Shown: positions 20,480 through 32,689, numbered from the stretch's first letter. The stretch is 64,000 nucleotides of DNA from Rhinopomastus cyanomelas (GCA_013400115.1 VXBP01010393.1:62001-126000); one strand, 5' to 3'. A program made the numbers and translations. Notes: generated by a model from the letters alone, not told the origin.

Positions 20480-23300
20480 ACGGCCTCGGGACACGTCTGC
20501 CCGCCGCGGCTCCAGAGGCGCAAGAAGCGGTCAGTAAAGGTTTGAGCATCCCTGGGGTCGCTCCTCTCCTCTCGGCACCGTCCGTGGGCTCTGTAGGTGC
20601 TGAGGTGCCGCGGTGCCAGTGGGCTGCCTCTGCTCCGGCCCCACGGACACTCCCCATTCACAAATTTCATAACCGCAGTCCCCTCCCCGCGGGGTGGGAC
20701 CGTCGGGGCTGAGCCCGGCACCCCGCTAGGGCCGGGTGCTGCGGGGACCTGCCCGGCCGGATTAAGCCCTGTAAATCGCTGGGGTTCAGCCGGGCAGATT
20801 CATCTGACGCTGCAAAACGGCACCAACAGCCGCCGCCACCCCCTGCCCGATGACCTGGCGGGGCTGGGGCTGGGCGTACCTGCTGCCGAAGGGCAACGCG
20901 ACCCCATAGTGGGGGGCTGGGACAGGTCCGTTACCCCCGTCCCTGCCCATGGCCCACCTGCGGTGCCACCCTGAGCCCTTCCCTACTGCAGCTTCTCCTG
21001 TGACCCCCTTGTCCCCTCCTCACGATTGCCGGTGGGGTCTCGGCAGTGGGCAGGAGGGGAGGCCAGCTCTGGTCACTGGGGCTGAACCTGAACCTGGGGG
21101 GCCTGCGACCAGCCTCAGAGCACCCCAAGCCCTCCAGCTCCAGGGCAGCTGAGGGGTTGGGGTGCCCGCTGCCTGGCTGAGTGTGCAGCTCCATCAGGGC
21201 CCCCCAGAGGTCCCACTGACTTGGGAGCCCACCACAGCATCTCAGCCTCCCTCCCCATGGAGAGCACAGCTAGGGAAACTGGGGAACACAACTGGGGGAG
21301 CTGGAGATGCAGCCAGGGATGGTTCTGCCAGCTGCAGTCACCAAACCCCACCACGGACAGGCAGCACTCAGCAAGACCCTCGGTCCCAGCTCCCCAGGGC
21401 CCCCCTGGCCTGGAGCCGAGTAGAGCCGGAGGGGTTTGGGCTGCGGGATGGGGCCACATCCAGCATCTGGTCTGGCTGGGAGGACAGGACAGACTGTCCC
21501 ATTGGAAACAGCTGTGAGGGCAGGAGGAGGGACAGGAGGCAGATGTTGCCCTGAGGCCAGCGGCACTGCACAGACACCAGGGTGAGGGACCCTCTGCCCA
21601 TGTGCCCCAGCCCCACCAGCCAGGCACGTGTCTGGGTGGCAGCTCTGCTCCTCTGCTGCCTGGGACTGGGCTCATGGGGCTTGTCCACATGGGGATGGCC
21701 TCTGGGGTGCAGAGTTGGACTGGGGATCCCTGTTAAGGGCTGGGAACCCATCCCTCACCCTGGCTCTGCTTTGGGGTCTGCCCCACTGCACATCCCCCCT
21801 GGGAGACAGGGGTGACGGTGACAGTTGTGTCCCTACTCCTTTGGGTGGGGTGGGTTGGCAAACCCAGGGCAACCCGCAAGACTGTCAGAGCACCCTACAC
21901 CCAGAGACGGGTCTGTGCCCAGCAAGCCCTTCTCCTTGGGGTGTTCAGGAAGATGGTCCACAGGAGGCTCCGGCCCAGCTCCGGTGGCATCGCTTGGCTG
22001 TGCCAGCAGCTCCCTGGGCATTGCTTTGCCCAGACCTGGTGCCACGTCCTGGCACAGCAGGAACGTGCCGGGGCACAACCAGACGAGCCCTGAGGGACCG
22101 GGTGCAGCCAGAGCCAAACTTTTCATGTGAGTGAGCGGCCAGTGGGCAACTACAAAGCGAGCGACGGCCCCGGCTGTGTTGGTTTGGGGATTAGGGGACT
22201 GAGCTGCTCCCAGGGGTGGGAGCGAGGGCTCAGAGTCAACAGCGCTGGCTCCCGGCTCCAGGGCTTGGCAGGGGCTGCCCGTTTGCGGTGCCAGGGCAGA
22301 AGTGGGGCTGAGCTCCCCCAGGAGGGCCCAAGGGACCCACTGCCCCTCAGTTGTGCCGAGGGGTGATGAGAGAAACGGGGGGTCTGGGAGCGTTGGATGA
22401 GATGTGGGGGGAGTTCAGGCACCCCAGTGCTGACACGTCGGCCCCATGGAAGACTGGTCTGCTTGTGGGGCTGGGGTGTCCCTCAGGCCCCCGCTCTGCT
22501 GGTGTGCAGCGACCCCCCAAGCCTCAGTTCTGTGGGGTCAGGGTGTCTGTTTGGTTCCAGCTCCACAGGTTTGGGCTGCCCACGGGGTCCCTCTCTGTGG
22601 GTCTGGGGTTGCATTTGGTGCTGGCTGGTACCTGCTGCCTGTGGGTCTGACCCCTTTGGTGGGGGAGGCGTATGGGAGGGCTCTGGACCTGCTGTCAGTG
22701 GGACCGAGCTGGGAGGGTCTGGTGTGGGGCTCCCAGCACAGCCCTGGGTGCAGGGTGGGCTCCTGGCACATAGTTCTGTTATTAAAGCAGCTCCAGGCGG
22801 GAGCCCCCCCTCTGCTGCTCCCCAAGAGGCAGAGAAATCCCCTTGCGGAGGGAGGAAATTGCAAAATACCTCCCCGTGCCTCCCCCGGCTCTTGTCCGGG
22901 GCAGCTGGACCCGCCGGGCACCGGGAGGCCCTGCCGCTTCCTGCCGGTACCCGGGGGGACGTCCCGGGAAGGGCAGCAGGCTGAGCTCCCCGAGGTTCCA
23001 GTTCAGGGCTCTTTCGCACTGGCCTGGCTTGGACATTGCACCCTTCCACGGGTGAGAGGCACCCAGGGTGCTCAGGGGGACCCAGTGCAGGACTGGGTCC
23101 CGAGGAGCAGGACAGGTCCCTTGTGCCACCCCAGCAGTGGGGCCCAGCATCACCTGGGCTTGCTAGTGGCCATGTACCGGGCTGTGGGTGCCAGGGTGCA
23201 GGATGCCAGGGTGCGGGGTGCCCAGGCTGGCGGAGGGGCTACACTGCTCCCCGCAACTGCTGGATGTCACCTGCACTATGGACTGTGCGTGGCCGGCCCC
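20480..23300. other. Intergenic region upstream of miR-184
   Basis: No protein gene is recognised. The first 300 bp above the hairpin are moderately CpG-rich and are where a miR-184 promoter would be sought. Confidence 0.3.
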
Positions 23301-23305
23301 GCACG

Positions 23306-23380
23306 GCTCTGGGACAGCTCTGGGACAGCTCCTGGCACAGCTCCTGGCACAGTTCTGGTGAGGCTCTGGCACAGCTCCTG
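23306..23380 (+). repeat. Short tandem repeat, 11-12 bp unit
   Basis: GCTCTGGGACA twice, then GCTCCTGGCACA twice, then degenerate copies. Confidence 0.6.
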
Positions 23381-24365
23381 ACCGTGGGAGCAATGGAGGC
23401 TGCCAGTAGCACTGCCCTGGCACAGGGCACGGTCCCTGGTATCGCTCTGGCATGCAGAGGGCTCTGCTGTGAACCCAGGAGCCACAGCCAGTGAATCCAG
23501 CCAGGATGGGACATTCAGAACTCCCTGCACCCCGTTGGGTGGCACCCAGAGGTCCCTGCTGTGCCCTGGGGACCAGCAGCCCAGCGCAGGGGCAGAGCCG
23601 GTGCCCAGCTGGCTGCCAGCACGGAATGTGCGGGTCATCCACCGCGAACATCGCTGTGGAATCTCGACCCGCCCTGCCAGCCCCTCGCCCCGGGGCTGGG
23701 CTCGGTGGGGGCTGTCGAGGCTGGGTGCTGGGGGAGCTGTCGGGGCCAACAGCCGAGCAGCACGATCCTTGTGCCACCGGGGTGGGAAGGGAGGGAGAGG
23801 GCTGGACGGGACCCCCTGCACTCCGTGGGCGCTGCCAGGCTGGGTTCGCTGCCCACAGCCCTCTCAGCTCTTTGCCCCGAGCTGCCCCCGGGCTGTCAGG
23901 GTTCGGGGCTCGGGATGCCCGTCCCGGCTCGCCCCGAGAGAACAGAGCCCAGTTAAACACGAGGGCCTGGCCAGAGCCTGATGAGTGCCGTCGGGGCGGC
24001 TCTGCAGAGCCAGTCACCCGTTAAACGAGGGGGCACCAACGCTTTTCTCACCCAGATGCCCCTAAGCTCCCCGCGGGCAGCGAGCTGGGCGCTGCCGGGG
24101 GCTCTGGGTGCTGCCCGCGCCCCTGCGAGGGTCCCGGCACCAGCAGCGTCCCCATCCAGGCCCAGTGTCCCCAGTAGGACCCCCAGTTGGTCTGCAGAGG
24201 GCAGCCTTGGCCTGCGCGGCCCTGCCTGAGCCCCCAGCTGTGGGTCTGAGGGGTGGGCTCGGGTATCTCAGCAGACACCTCAAGAAAAGAGCCCAAGAAG
24301 ACCCTGTTGGGATCCGGCTGGACAGGGGCCGGGCTGCCTCGTGCAGACCGCGGTTTCCATACGAG

Positions 24366-24640
24366 AGAATCATAGAAGCATCAGGGACTGGAGGGGACCC
24401 CGAAAGATCATCCAGTCCCATCCCCCTGCCACAGCAGGATCACTTCACTAGAGAAGTTATGGAATCAGAATCACTCAGGGTTGGAAGGGACCACAGGATC
24501 ATCCGGTTCCAACCCGCCCCAGCACAGGCAGGGACACCCCACCCCAGACCAGGCTGGCCAGAGCCCCATCCAGCCCGGCCTTAAACACCTCCAGGGACGG
24601 GACCATGATCCAGGGATTCCAGGATTCCATGATGATAACA
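24366..24640 (-). mobile_element. CR1 LINE 3' fragments (two nested copies)
   Basis: GAATCATAGAAGCATCAGGG at 24366 and GGAATCAGAATCACTCAGGG near 24462 are the reverse complement of two CR1 3' termini. Each is followed by the usual GGAGGGGACC/GGAAGGGACC and GATCATCC(A/G)GT words, and TTAAACACCTCCAGGGA follows. The element is inserted on the minus strand, truncated and non-coding. Confidence 0.85.
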
Positions 24641-24844
24641 GGTCTAGGAGCTCCTGGCCCTGTGTGGGTTCAGCTCTGCAGGTGCCCATCCCAGTGTGCA
24701 GACCCCAACCTCCACAGGGCTGGTGCCCAGCCGCCCGCCCCTGATGCTGCTGGAGCCCCCAGACACCCAACCAAGACTCCCAGCTGCCCCCACAGGCACC
24801 AGCCCAGCCCAGGGCTCCTGCAGAGCTGCTCTGGCTGTGGGGGC

Positions 24845-25060
24845 TCAGCCCCCTCCTCTGCCTCCGCAGTAAGTTGCCACAACCATTGTGCAGGGGGCAA
24901 AACAACAAGGGGAAGGGGAAGCCCAGGCTCTTCCTGGTGCCCATCGTGGCTCTGCCAGAGCCGCTGGCACCTCCACGCTTGGCCTCTCTGGACTGGGCTC
25001 CTTTCCTGCTGCTCCCGGCTCTGCTCCTGCTGACACTTTCACATTTGATTGATCATTTGG
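24845..25060. promoter_or_regulatory. Candidate regulatory island with SOX-like and PBX-HOX-like sites
   Basis: ACAACCATTGT (inverted ACAA/TTGT pair, about 24879-24889) resembles a paired SOX site. TGATTGAT at 25046-25053 matches the PBX-HOX composite site and overlaps the palindrome TGATCA. Confidence 0.3.
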
Positions 25061-26512
25061 GACTGACACCTCTCTCCTGGAGCAGCTGGGGGCTGTGGTC
25101 CCTGGGCTCATCTCGGGGGGCTCAGGAAGCCTCCCCTGGGGGAGCTGCTCCCAGAGGGTTGGAAAGAACCGCAAAACTCCTCCGTCTGTAGTGACAGGAC
25201 TGCAAGAGCTGTCTCCTCCATCTCTCCGTCTTTATCCCCCCGAGAGCAAATTACTGCCTGTTAGGGTTCATTTCCACATCCACACTGCTGCTGCGGTGGG
25301 ATGGAGCCGTCGCGCGTTGGGGAGCTGCAGATTGAGCCGTTCCCAGTGCGGCTGCGGCACCAGCAGGGTTGGTGCTGGGATGGCTGCTGGGATGGGTCAT
25401 CCTGGGCCCCGAGGCTGCTCGTCCTGCGGAGCTTTGTGCCGGTGGCATCTCCCTGATGCCTGGCTGCTGCCCGACCCCGGTGGGAGAAGGGCGGCTCCTG
25501 TCTCGGGGTGGGTGCCAGCCCGGGGGTCTCTGCAGCCAGATGCCAACCTCAGCCCAGCCCTTGCCCGTGGGGCCAAGGCTCTGCCGCATGCCCTGGCATC
25601 CGCGTCCGCGTGGGAATTAGCCCGCGAAGCCCCGCTCCAGACAAGCCCGCGGGAGCGAATCCCTGCTCCCGAGCCGTGTCCAGCAGCACCGAGGGAAACG
25701 CCGAGCCGACACAGCCGGGGATCTGGGGCCATCCCACGGGGCAGGCGGTGGGCGATGGAGGGGAGCGTGGGCTGCGCGCGGAGGGTCGTGGCCGCCGTCG
25801 TGCCCCGGGAACACCAGTGTGAGCGGAGAGCGGCGTAGGGCTGGCGCGGAGCGGCGATGCGGGAGGAGCCAGAGCTGGGCTCTGCAGCGGGAAGGGACGG
25901 GACGGGGGAGAAGTGTTTGTCCCCTCAGCTCCTGCTCGGGAGGAGCGGGCTGAGCTGCAGCCCGCTGGCTCTGCCTCCTCCCCGTGCCGGTGAGCAGAGC
26001 CCGGCCCGGGGCTCAGTGGCTGCAAAACCCACACAGGGAGGGTGAGGTGGCCCCGGTCGCGCTCCGTGCCTGGCCCCGCTGGTAGTTCTCGGGCAGCAGT
26101 CCTGTCACCACCAGCTGCCTGCCCCTGGCGGGGAGCTCTGGGGCACCCTCTTTGTCTCTTCTCTTTCCAGAAGAGTGGGAATCGGACAAAGGATCAACGT
26201 TCGCCCAGCAGGAGCGGGAATTTCTCTGGAAGCGCCGCGAGCAGCAGGAGCTGACAGCCGGGCACAGGGGGCACCGCCAGTGCCCGCCGTGGGGCTGCAC
26301 CTTGCGTCACCGCTCACAGTGCTTATGGGGCCAGAGCTGCCCCGCTGGGGATCAGCCCTGCCCTTGGGGTGGGGTTAGGGGCTGTCCCAGTGGTAGTGGT
26401 GGGGTTGGGGTCATCTCTGGTTCCCAAAGAGCCAAAGGGGTTCATCAGGGTGCGAAAGAACATTGTGGGGTGATGGTTTGTGGGTTCGCCCTGAGGGCTC
26501 AGCCTGTTCCTG

Positions 26513-26850
26513 CAGAATCACAGAGCTGCTTGGGGCGGAAAAACCCTTCAAGCTCATCAAGTCTGACCATCCCCCCAGCGTTACCCCTGTCCTTCACCCC
26601 ACAGCTCCAGGGCTTTGCAGCCCCTCCATGGATGGGGCTCCCCCCTGCTCTGGGCAACCTGAGCTAGGCCTAGGGAACCCTTGTGGGGCAGGAATTGGTC
26701 CTCAGGACCAACCTCAGCCTCCCCTGGGGCAACTGGAGGCCATTTATAGAGCAAAAAGGCCCTTTTTGGGCCACTTAACTGTCCTTCTGTGAGTGAGGGG
26801 CCCAAGCCTGACCCCAGGGTCCAAGGAGTGACCTCAGCAGACCACCTCAG
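26513..26850 (-). mobile_element. CR1 LINE 3' fragment
   Basis: AATCACAGAGCTGCTTGGGG followed by CAAGCTCATCAAGT, then CCAGGGCTTTGCAG and CTCAGGACCAACCTCAGCCT. The same family appears in the opposite orientation in the CTSH intron at 63595-63815, which supports the assignment. Confidence 0.75.
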
Positions 26851-27409
26851 AGTGACCAGTCCAGGGGAGAGTGGGCAGAGAACCTGCAGCCAACTCTGCA
26901 GGTTCCTCTTCTTGGAGTGGGGCATGAGGAAGCTCTCTCCCTGTTGTCCTCTCCTCGTGAACTGATCCAAAGCAGAGTCTGGCCTGTCGGGGGGCAGGAG
27001 GTGTGTTTGCAGCGGGTGAGAGGGCGAGGACCTGGCACAGCCAGAGCCCCTTCTTGCTGGGTTTGTGAGCTGTTCTGACTCGATTCCCTGGTCAGAAGCC
27101 GCCTCAGCTCCAGGACACTGTTTGCTCCAGCACTGGAAGGGCTCTGGCTGTGCCAGTGGCCACGAGCCGCGTGCCTGCATGGATACATGGCGATGCCCAG
27201 GCACTGGGTGAGGCCAGGCGATGCCATGCAGGAAGGGCTGACCATAGGGCCAGCACCCCTGGGGTGACCTATCTGACAACCCACTCCAGCCCTGGGCCCT
27301 AGAGCCACCCCTGCGCTCCCACTGTGGAGTGGGCACAGCCCGTGGGCACCTCTCCTCAGCAGTCATGGTGTGGGGTGACGGGCTTCTCCTCCTCCCTCAT
27401 TCCCATGTA

Positions 27410-27550
27410 TTTCTGGCTCCTGAGTTGTCACAAATGATTTGAGCTCCACAGTTTATAAAATTTGAGCTCCAAACAGCTATTTAAAGCCCTAACAGGATGC
27501 AGGAGGGTATTAAAAGCTTATTTTTAGACCCGTTTTTAGCACAAGAGGCA
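27410..27550. promoter_or_regulatory. A/T-rich island with MEF2-like site
   Basis: A 140-bp A/T-rich stretch in a GC-rich landscape, carrying TTTATAAAATTTGAGC, TATTTAAAG, GGTATTAAAAGC and TTATTTTTAG. The last fits the MEF2 consensus YTAWWWWTAR. The word TTTGAGCTCCA is repeated at about 27437 and 27460. No ORF of interest. Confidence 0.35.
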
Positions 27551-27885
27551 GCAGTTCAGTCCCACCGGCTGCCTGGGGTGATCCTGGTCAGTCCCCCAGG
27601 AGCTGCTGGGTGCTGTGTCCCAGGTGAGGGCACAGTGGGACCTCCCCAGTTTCTCACCGTCAGTGCTCTGGTGAGCACAGAAACCAGTGACCCGACTCCC
27701 ATCATCGAGAGGTTCATCCCGCAGTGCTTTGGTGTGGAAGGAGCAGCACAGGGCTCCTCTCCACGAACCACTCGGTTAAAGCCTCCCGGTGCCCAGGAGA
27801 GCCCCATCCTCGGCGGCAGGCGGGGGAGCCGTGCCCCGGGACACCGGATGCGCCGGAAGGCGGGGGTTTGCAGCAGTGTCTCCCC

Positions 27886-27913
27886 GCACGCACACGCACA
27901 CGCACACGCACAG
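27886..27913 (+). repeat. (CACACG)n microsatellite
   Basis: Four to five copies of a CGCACA hexamer. Confidence 0.8.
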
Positions 27914-27919
27914 CCGCAG

Positions 27920-28100
27920 CGATAATGAGGCATTTCCCCGCTGAATCACCGGCTCATGATGCGCGGCGATGGCTCCGCGGGCGAATCCGCGAGCCCCGGC
28001 TCGGCGGAGCCGCGCTCGGGAGCAGCCGCTTGCTAATGCGGGGAGACAGCGGAATGCGAGCAGAAGCGATTAAGAGCTCGTCACGCCAGCGCCGACAGAT
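27920..28100. promoter_or_regulatory. CpG-rich island with TAAT-type motifs
   Basis: GATAATGAGGC, CATGATGCGCGG, TTGCTAATGCGG and GCGATTAAGAGC fall within 170 bp of strongly CpG-rich sequence. This combination is typical of conserved developmental enhancers or promoters, but conservation was not tested. Confidence 0.3.
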
Positions 28101-28329
28101 CGATGTGGCACCTGCCCCTGCCCGCGGGGCGCCCCGCTCGCCCCGCCCGGCTCCGCGCCTGCCAGATGGGCTGCGCCCGAACCCCGCTGCCGGTGCGAGC
28201 TGCCGCGGCCAAGCCCTCCCGGCCAGCCGGTGCGAGAGGATGGGGCAAGGAGGACCCGCCCGTGGTGGCACCGGGCACAGCAGCACTCACTGCCCACCCA
28301 GCGTGTCCCACCGAGCCCCAACCCACGAG

Positions 28330-28442
28330 GAGATGTTCCTGTGTGACTAGCTCTAGGGGGTCCTGCTGTGGCGGGGGGAGTGGGCTGGGTGACCTTCCAA
28401 GGTCCCTTCCAGCCCCTGATGTTCTGGGATTCTGTGAAGAGG
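28330..28442 (+). mobile_element. CR1 LINE 3' end
   Basis: GTGTGACTAGCTCTAGGGGG, then GGGCTGGGTGACCTTCC, GGTCCCTTCCAGCCCCTGAT and the terminal ATTCTGTGA-type motif. Truncated. Confidence 0.8.
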
Positions 28443-28594
28443 AGGTTGCAGGGGCTGGGCTGGGGGCAGCGGGAGTGTGGTGGTACCCGAGGGCATCTTG
28501 CCCAGGGATGGGGACCAGTCAAGTACTGGGATGCTGGTCCCAATGGGCATCGGGATGCTCATCCCTCGGTGGGGATGGGGGTCCCGTGGCCTGT

Positions 28595-28835
28595 GTGGCT
28601 GAACGAGATTGTCCGGTGCCTGATGAGAAGGGCCTTCCTCCCAGTGAGGGGGACAGAGCGCTGGGAGGGGCTGCCCAGAGGGGCTGTGGAGTCTCCATCT
28701 CTGGAGATGTTTCAAACCCGCCTGGCCCTGTCCCTGTGTGACTGGATCTGGGGGCTCCTGCTGTGGTGGGGGGATTGGGCTGGGTGATCTTTCAAGGTCC
28801 CTTCCAATCCCCCATGTTCTGTGATTCTGTGAACA
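28595..28835 (+). mobile_element. CR1 LINE 3' end, second copy
   Basis: Contains GGCTGCCCAGAGGGGCTGTG, GGAGATGTTTCAAACCCG, TGGGCTGGGTGATCTTTCAA, GGTCCCTTCCAATCC and the terminal GTTCTGTGATTCTGTGA. It lies in the same orientation as the copy ending 150 bp upstream, so the pair may be a tandem insertion. Confidence 0.85.
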
Positions 28836-28953
28836 TCTGATTGTGGCTGCAGGGGAGCAGCATCCCTGAGGCCGGGGTTTATCCCCTGCCGGTGACAGCA
28901 CAGAAGGGATCCCACTGATCAGCCTTCTCCTGCCTCTGCTGCTCCCTTTGCAG

Positions 28954-29030
28954 TCCCAGGCAGAGATCGATCACTGCTAAACCCTTCAGCACTGGAAGAA
29001 CTGCCCCCAATAAAGGGATTTTAATAGTTA
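28954..29030 (+). other. Candidate terminal exon of an unrecognised plus-strand transcript
   Basis: A strong acceptor (pyrimidine-rich CTGCTCCCTTTGCAG ending at 28953) is followed by about 75 bp carrying a canonical AATAAA at 29009-29014. One frame reads a short, unrecognised peptide ending in a stop just past the hexamer. No upstream exons were identified. Confidence 0.2.
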
Positions 29031-29194
29031 AAGGTGCCTGGATGTCACTGTGGTTTGACCCAGGTGCCTCGACACGGTTTCCTCAGCCCTTCCCTGTCCC
29101 AGGGTGCTGTGGTGGCAGCACTGGGGGTGACTGGTGTCTGGTTGTGTCCTGGTGACAATGAAGGAAAAGGCCTGTTCCATCACCTGGGGTGATG

Positions 29195-29300
29195 TCTGAG
29201 CAGCAGGGGTGTCCCTGCTCGTTGTAGCGGGGTGGGATGAGCTGTAGGGTCCCTCCCAGCCCAAACCATCCCCTGGTTCTGTGGGGTTCTGGTTTGGCAG
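29195..29300 (+). mobile_element. Diverged CR1 3' end
   Basis: TTGTAGCGGGGTGGGATGAG, then GGGTCCCTCCCAGCCCAAAC and CATCCCCTGGTTCTGTG correspond to the CR1 3' terminus with many substitutions. Confidence 0.5.
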
Positions 29301-31270
29301 CGGGTGCCTGGTGGAGCAGAACGGGAGGCAGGGAGCAGGAGAGGGCAGCACCCACAGCTGTCAGCGATCAGCAAGGTGCTAACAGGGGCAGAGCACAAGC
29401 TGCTGCTCGTGTAGCTGGCACCTGGCACCACAAAGCCTGAGGTCCTGCATCCCAAACCAGCCCCGGGCCAGCTGCAACTGCCCTCTGCAGTGTGGGTGAG
29501 GTGAAGCAAGAGGTGGGTTTGGGGGATTTGGGTGGTCCTGGGGCAAATGGCCCCAAGATGTGGCTACGCATCCTGACCCCCCCAACCCCTCCCTGAGCAG
29601 GGCAGGGCAGGACAGGACTGGGAGCAGCAGGGCTGTGTGCCAGCAGGGCTTCTCCCTCGAGTGACTGGGAGGGCACTTTGGGACAAGAGGAGCCACAAAC
29701 TGGGCACTTTTGGTCAAAACTGGGGGGGTTCTGCCCACAACGGGGGCTGCAGGCTGTTGCTGGAGGCAGGGAGCAGGACCCTGGTGAGCAGGAGCTGGCT
29801 GAGGGCACAAGGGGCTGTGTGAGCTCTGCCCCAGCCGCCCTTTGCTTTTCCACACCACCCAGTGACCCCAGCTGGTCCATGCTGGGGGGTCTGGATCCAG
29901 GCTGGTCTGGGGTTTCTCTAAGGCTATTCCAGCCTCCCCCTCTCCTTCCCCACCCTGCATCCAGGGGAGATGCTCTGGCAAAGCTCCTTCCCTTTGCATG
30001 TGGCTGCACCTTTCAGAATCCTGATCTGATGCCTCCAGGGTGCAATTAAACCCCGTCGGAGCTGCAGGATTCGCCGGGGATGCTGCCTTGTGTCCTACTT
30101 GCTGGAGCTCGTTCTGCCAGCAGAAGCAGGGCCTGAGCACTCTGGGGACAGCGCAGCACCCCGAGCCCACTGCTCCGGGGCTGCCAGGGCTCTGGGAACA
30201 CCATGAGGTGCCTGGCAAGCAACGAGGGCCTTGGGGTGCAGCTGAACGTGGGGCAGGGAGCATTTTCCCACACGGGGCTGTGTGGGAGCGGGATGTGTGA
30301 GCCCCTGTGCTCTGCCCCCCAGCCCCAAGGACCCCACGTGCGTACGGGACAGGGGTCCAGCCTGGCCGGGCTCTGGATCCTAGGAGCGGGCACCAAGGGA
30401 AGAGGGAGACCAGGGCAGGTTTAGGAGCTGCTGTGCCAGCCTGTCCATCCCCTGAGGGGTGTGATGCCACAACGGGGCTGGCCTGGGAGTCTGGGGGTCC
30501 TGACTGCCACTGCGGGGGAAACTCTTGACCCCGATGCCTGCAAAAAGGGGCTTAGAGTTGGGGTTTGAGTCCTCAGTGGATGGACAAGCCCTTTTCTCGC
30601 CTCTGAGCTGCTTGTGAAGGCAGCCCAGTGATGCAGGCAGCAAACTGTGGGGTTGGGGTCGGCCAGGGTTTCCTGAAGAGGTGGTGGGGGACCGGCTGTG
30701 AGGGGTGGGACAGGGGCAGGGAACACAGACCCTCAGCCAGGCACCAGCCGGCCCGTGCGAAGGGGCTGCTCCCACCACCTCAACCTGCTCCGGCCGTCGG
30801 GGTCATGGGCTGTGGTTTGGGTGCTGGGCTGCGTGTTGGCTGACGGGTTGTGGCTGATGGGCTGCGGTTTGGGTGCAGGGCCGTTGTCCGGGTGGTGGAC
30901 CCACAAGTGGCTCTCGGGAGGGAGGGGTCGGCGGAGCAGCTGGGAGACGGACCGCGGTCGCCACGGCAACCGGCGGCGGCAGCAGCAGCACCCGGCCGTG
31001 TCAGACGAGGGCAGTCACGCAGCCCCTTCACCTCGCCACCGCGGTGCTCGCGGCCACAGGGCTGCTCCGTCCGCACGGGCCCTGGGGCTGGGATCTGCTC
31101 GGGGGGCTGCAGCAAAGCCCTGCCTGAGCCTTGATACCTCCCAGCGCCCCGGGCAGGGGGGCGGCGGTGGCCAGAGGCTCCCGGGCTGGTGTCTGGTGCC
31201 TGCAGCTCCAGGGAACCCCCCCGCTCACCCTGTGCCGCCCGCGCTGGGTCTCCCCGGTGCCAGATCTCCC
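29300..31270. other. Intergenic, no gene recognised
   Basis: The unit TGGGCTGTGGTTTGGGTGC is duplicated around 30809 and 30860. An X-box-like GTCGCCACGGCAAC lies at 30957-30970. No coding gene is seen. Confidence 0.35.
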
Positions 31271-31279
31271 CTCCACGGC

Positions 31280-31312
31280 TAATTGATTGCTAATGAATTG
31301 CTAATAAGGAGC
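31280..31312. promoter_or_regulatory. Triple 11-bp TAAT homeodomain-site array
   Basis: Three contiguous 11-bp units, TAATTGATTGC (31280-31290), TAATGAATTGC (31291-31301) and TAATAAGGAGC (31302-31312), each begin with TAAT. The flank to about 31400 has AGCAAATCCATTTG and is otherwise unlike the GC-rich surroundings. A homeodomain-bound enhancer is the likely reading. Confidence 0.45.
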
Positions 31313-32689
31313 GGCGCGCTTGCTTTCAGGAGAAAGCAAATCCATTTGTGACCCGCTTGCGCTGCTCTATTTGTCAGCCCGGCTCCTGGGAGCCGCGACG
31401 TGAGCGCCGTAGCCCTTCGTCAGCATCTCCCTCGCCTCCATCCTCGCTACCCCGGTGCCGCAGCTGAGGGCTGCTGGTCACGGCGGCTGTTTGCTCCCCC
31501 GGCTCCGTGTCACAGCCACCGCTCACAGGGCTGCCAAGAGGAGCAGCAGCCCCGCCGCGGAGCTGCGGGTGCCTGTCCCGGTGTCACTGGCAGCTTCGCC
31601 AGGGGCGTGGGGCAATGCCAGGGTGCTTCGGGCTCTCTCGCGCCAACCGGTCCGGCTGCAGCTACCTGGGCCGGGCTGGTCCTTCGTCTTCCATCAGCAC
31701 AGCTCCGGCCCCCTGCCCTCATCCCCCGGCGCGGGCAGCTGCCATCTCCCTCCCTCCCTCCCACGTGCCAGTCCCGGCGAGGCGCCGGGAAATGCTACGG
31801 CACTGAATCACGGCTCTGACGGCCAGCCAAGTCCCACGGCAGCTCTGCTGCTCCTGGAGAAGAGAGGAGTCGGGATGGATCCATCCCACGCGCTGGATCT
31901 GTCCTGGGTGGGGGCTGTGTGGGACTGTGAGGGGTCAGCACTGCCAGCCCAGGGCTGAGCCTTCTGCTCCCACCGGAGGCGTCGGGCACTGCTCGCACCT
32001 CTCCCATCACTCCACAGCCATCCCCTTCTGCTGCTGGGATGTTCTGAGGTGCCAATGGCTCTCGCAAAGCTCTGGTTCTGCCACGGGAACCCCCGGTGCC
32101 ACAGCCCGCACGAGGAGCTCTGGCCTGGCTCTCCTCAGGAAACAACCACCCACTGTGTCTGCAGGGGAACGAGGGCACAGAGACCCCCGACAGCCCCACA
32201 GATGTGGTCTGGGTCATCCCCTGCCCCGTGCTGGGGGAAGATCCTTCATCCCCAGGGTTCTCCAGCTGAGCCAGCAGCAGGGACCCAGGGCCACCCTCTG
32301 CCTCACGGGTGCAGGTTCCCCACAGCCGCCACTGTCCGGTGTCACTGCCAGAGCCTCATGGAGAGCTGGCACCAGGCAGCTCTGACTGCAGGCTCCTGCT
32401 CTTTGGGCTGAGATCCTAAATCCATCCCCCAAACAAACAGCCCCACAGCATCGACACCTGATGTGCTGTTCAGATCCACCAGTGCTGTCTGCTCTGACAA
32501 CCTGCTAACAGGCTTCCACGGCAGCAGCCAGCAGCCCCAGACAGCCACTGCTGGCAGCCCTCTGCTAAATCAGCCAAGGGAGCTTCTCGTGATGGAGACC
32601 AGCTCAGCCTGCTGCTGCCCCCGTGAGTGGCATCATCCTGCTGCCCATCCTGCCCCTGCTGCACTAGAGCCTCTCCTCCAGCAGCTCAG

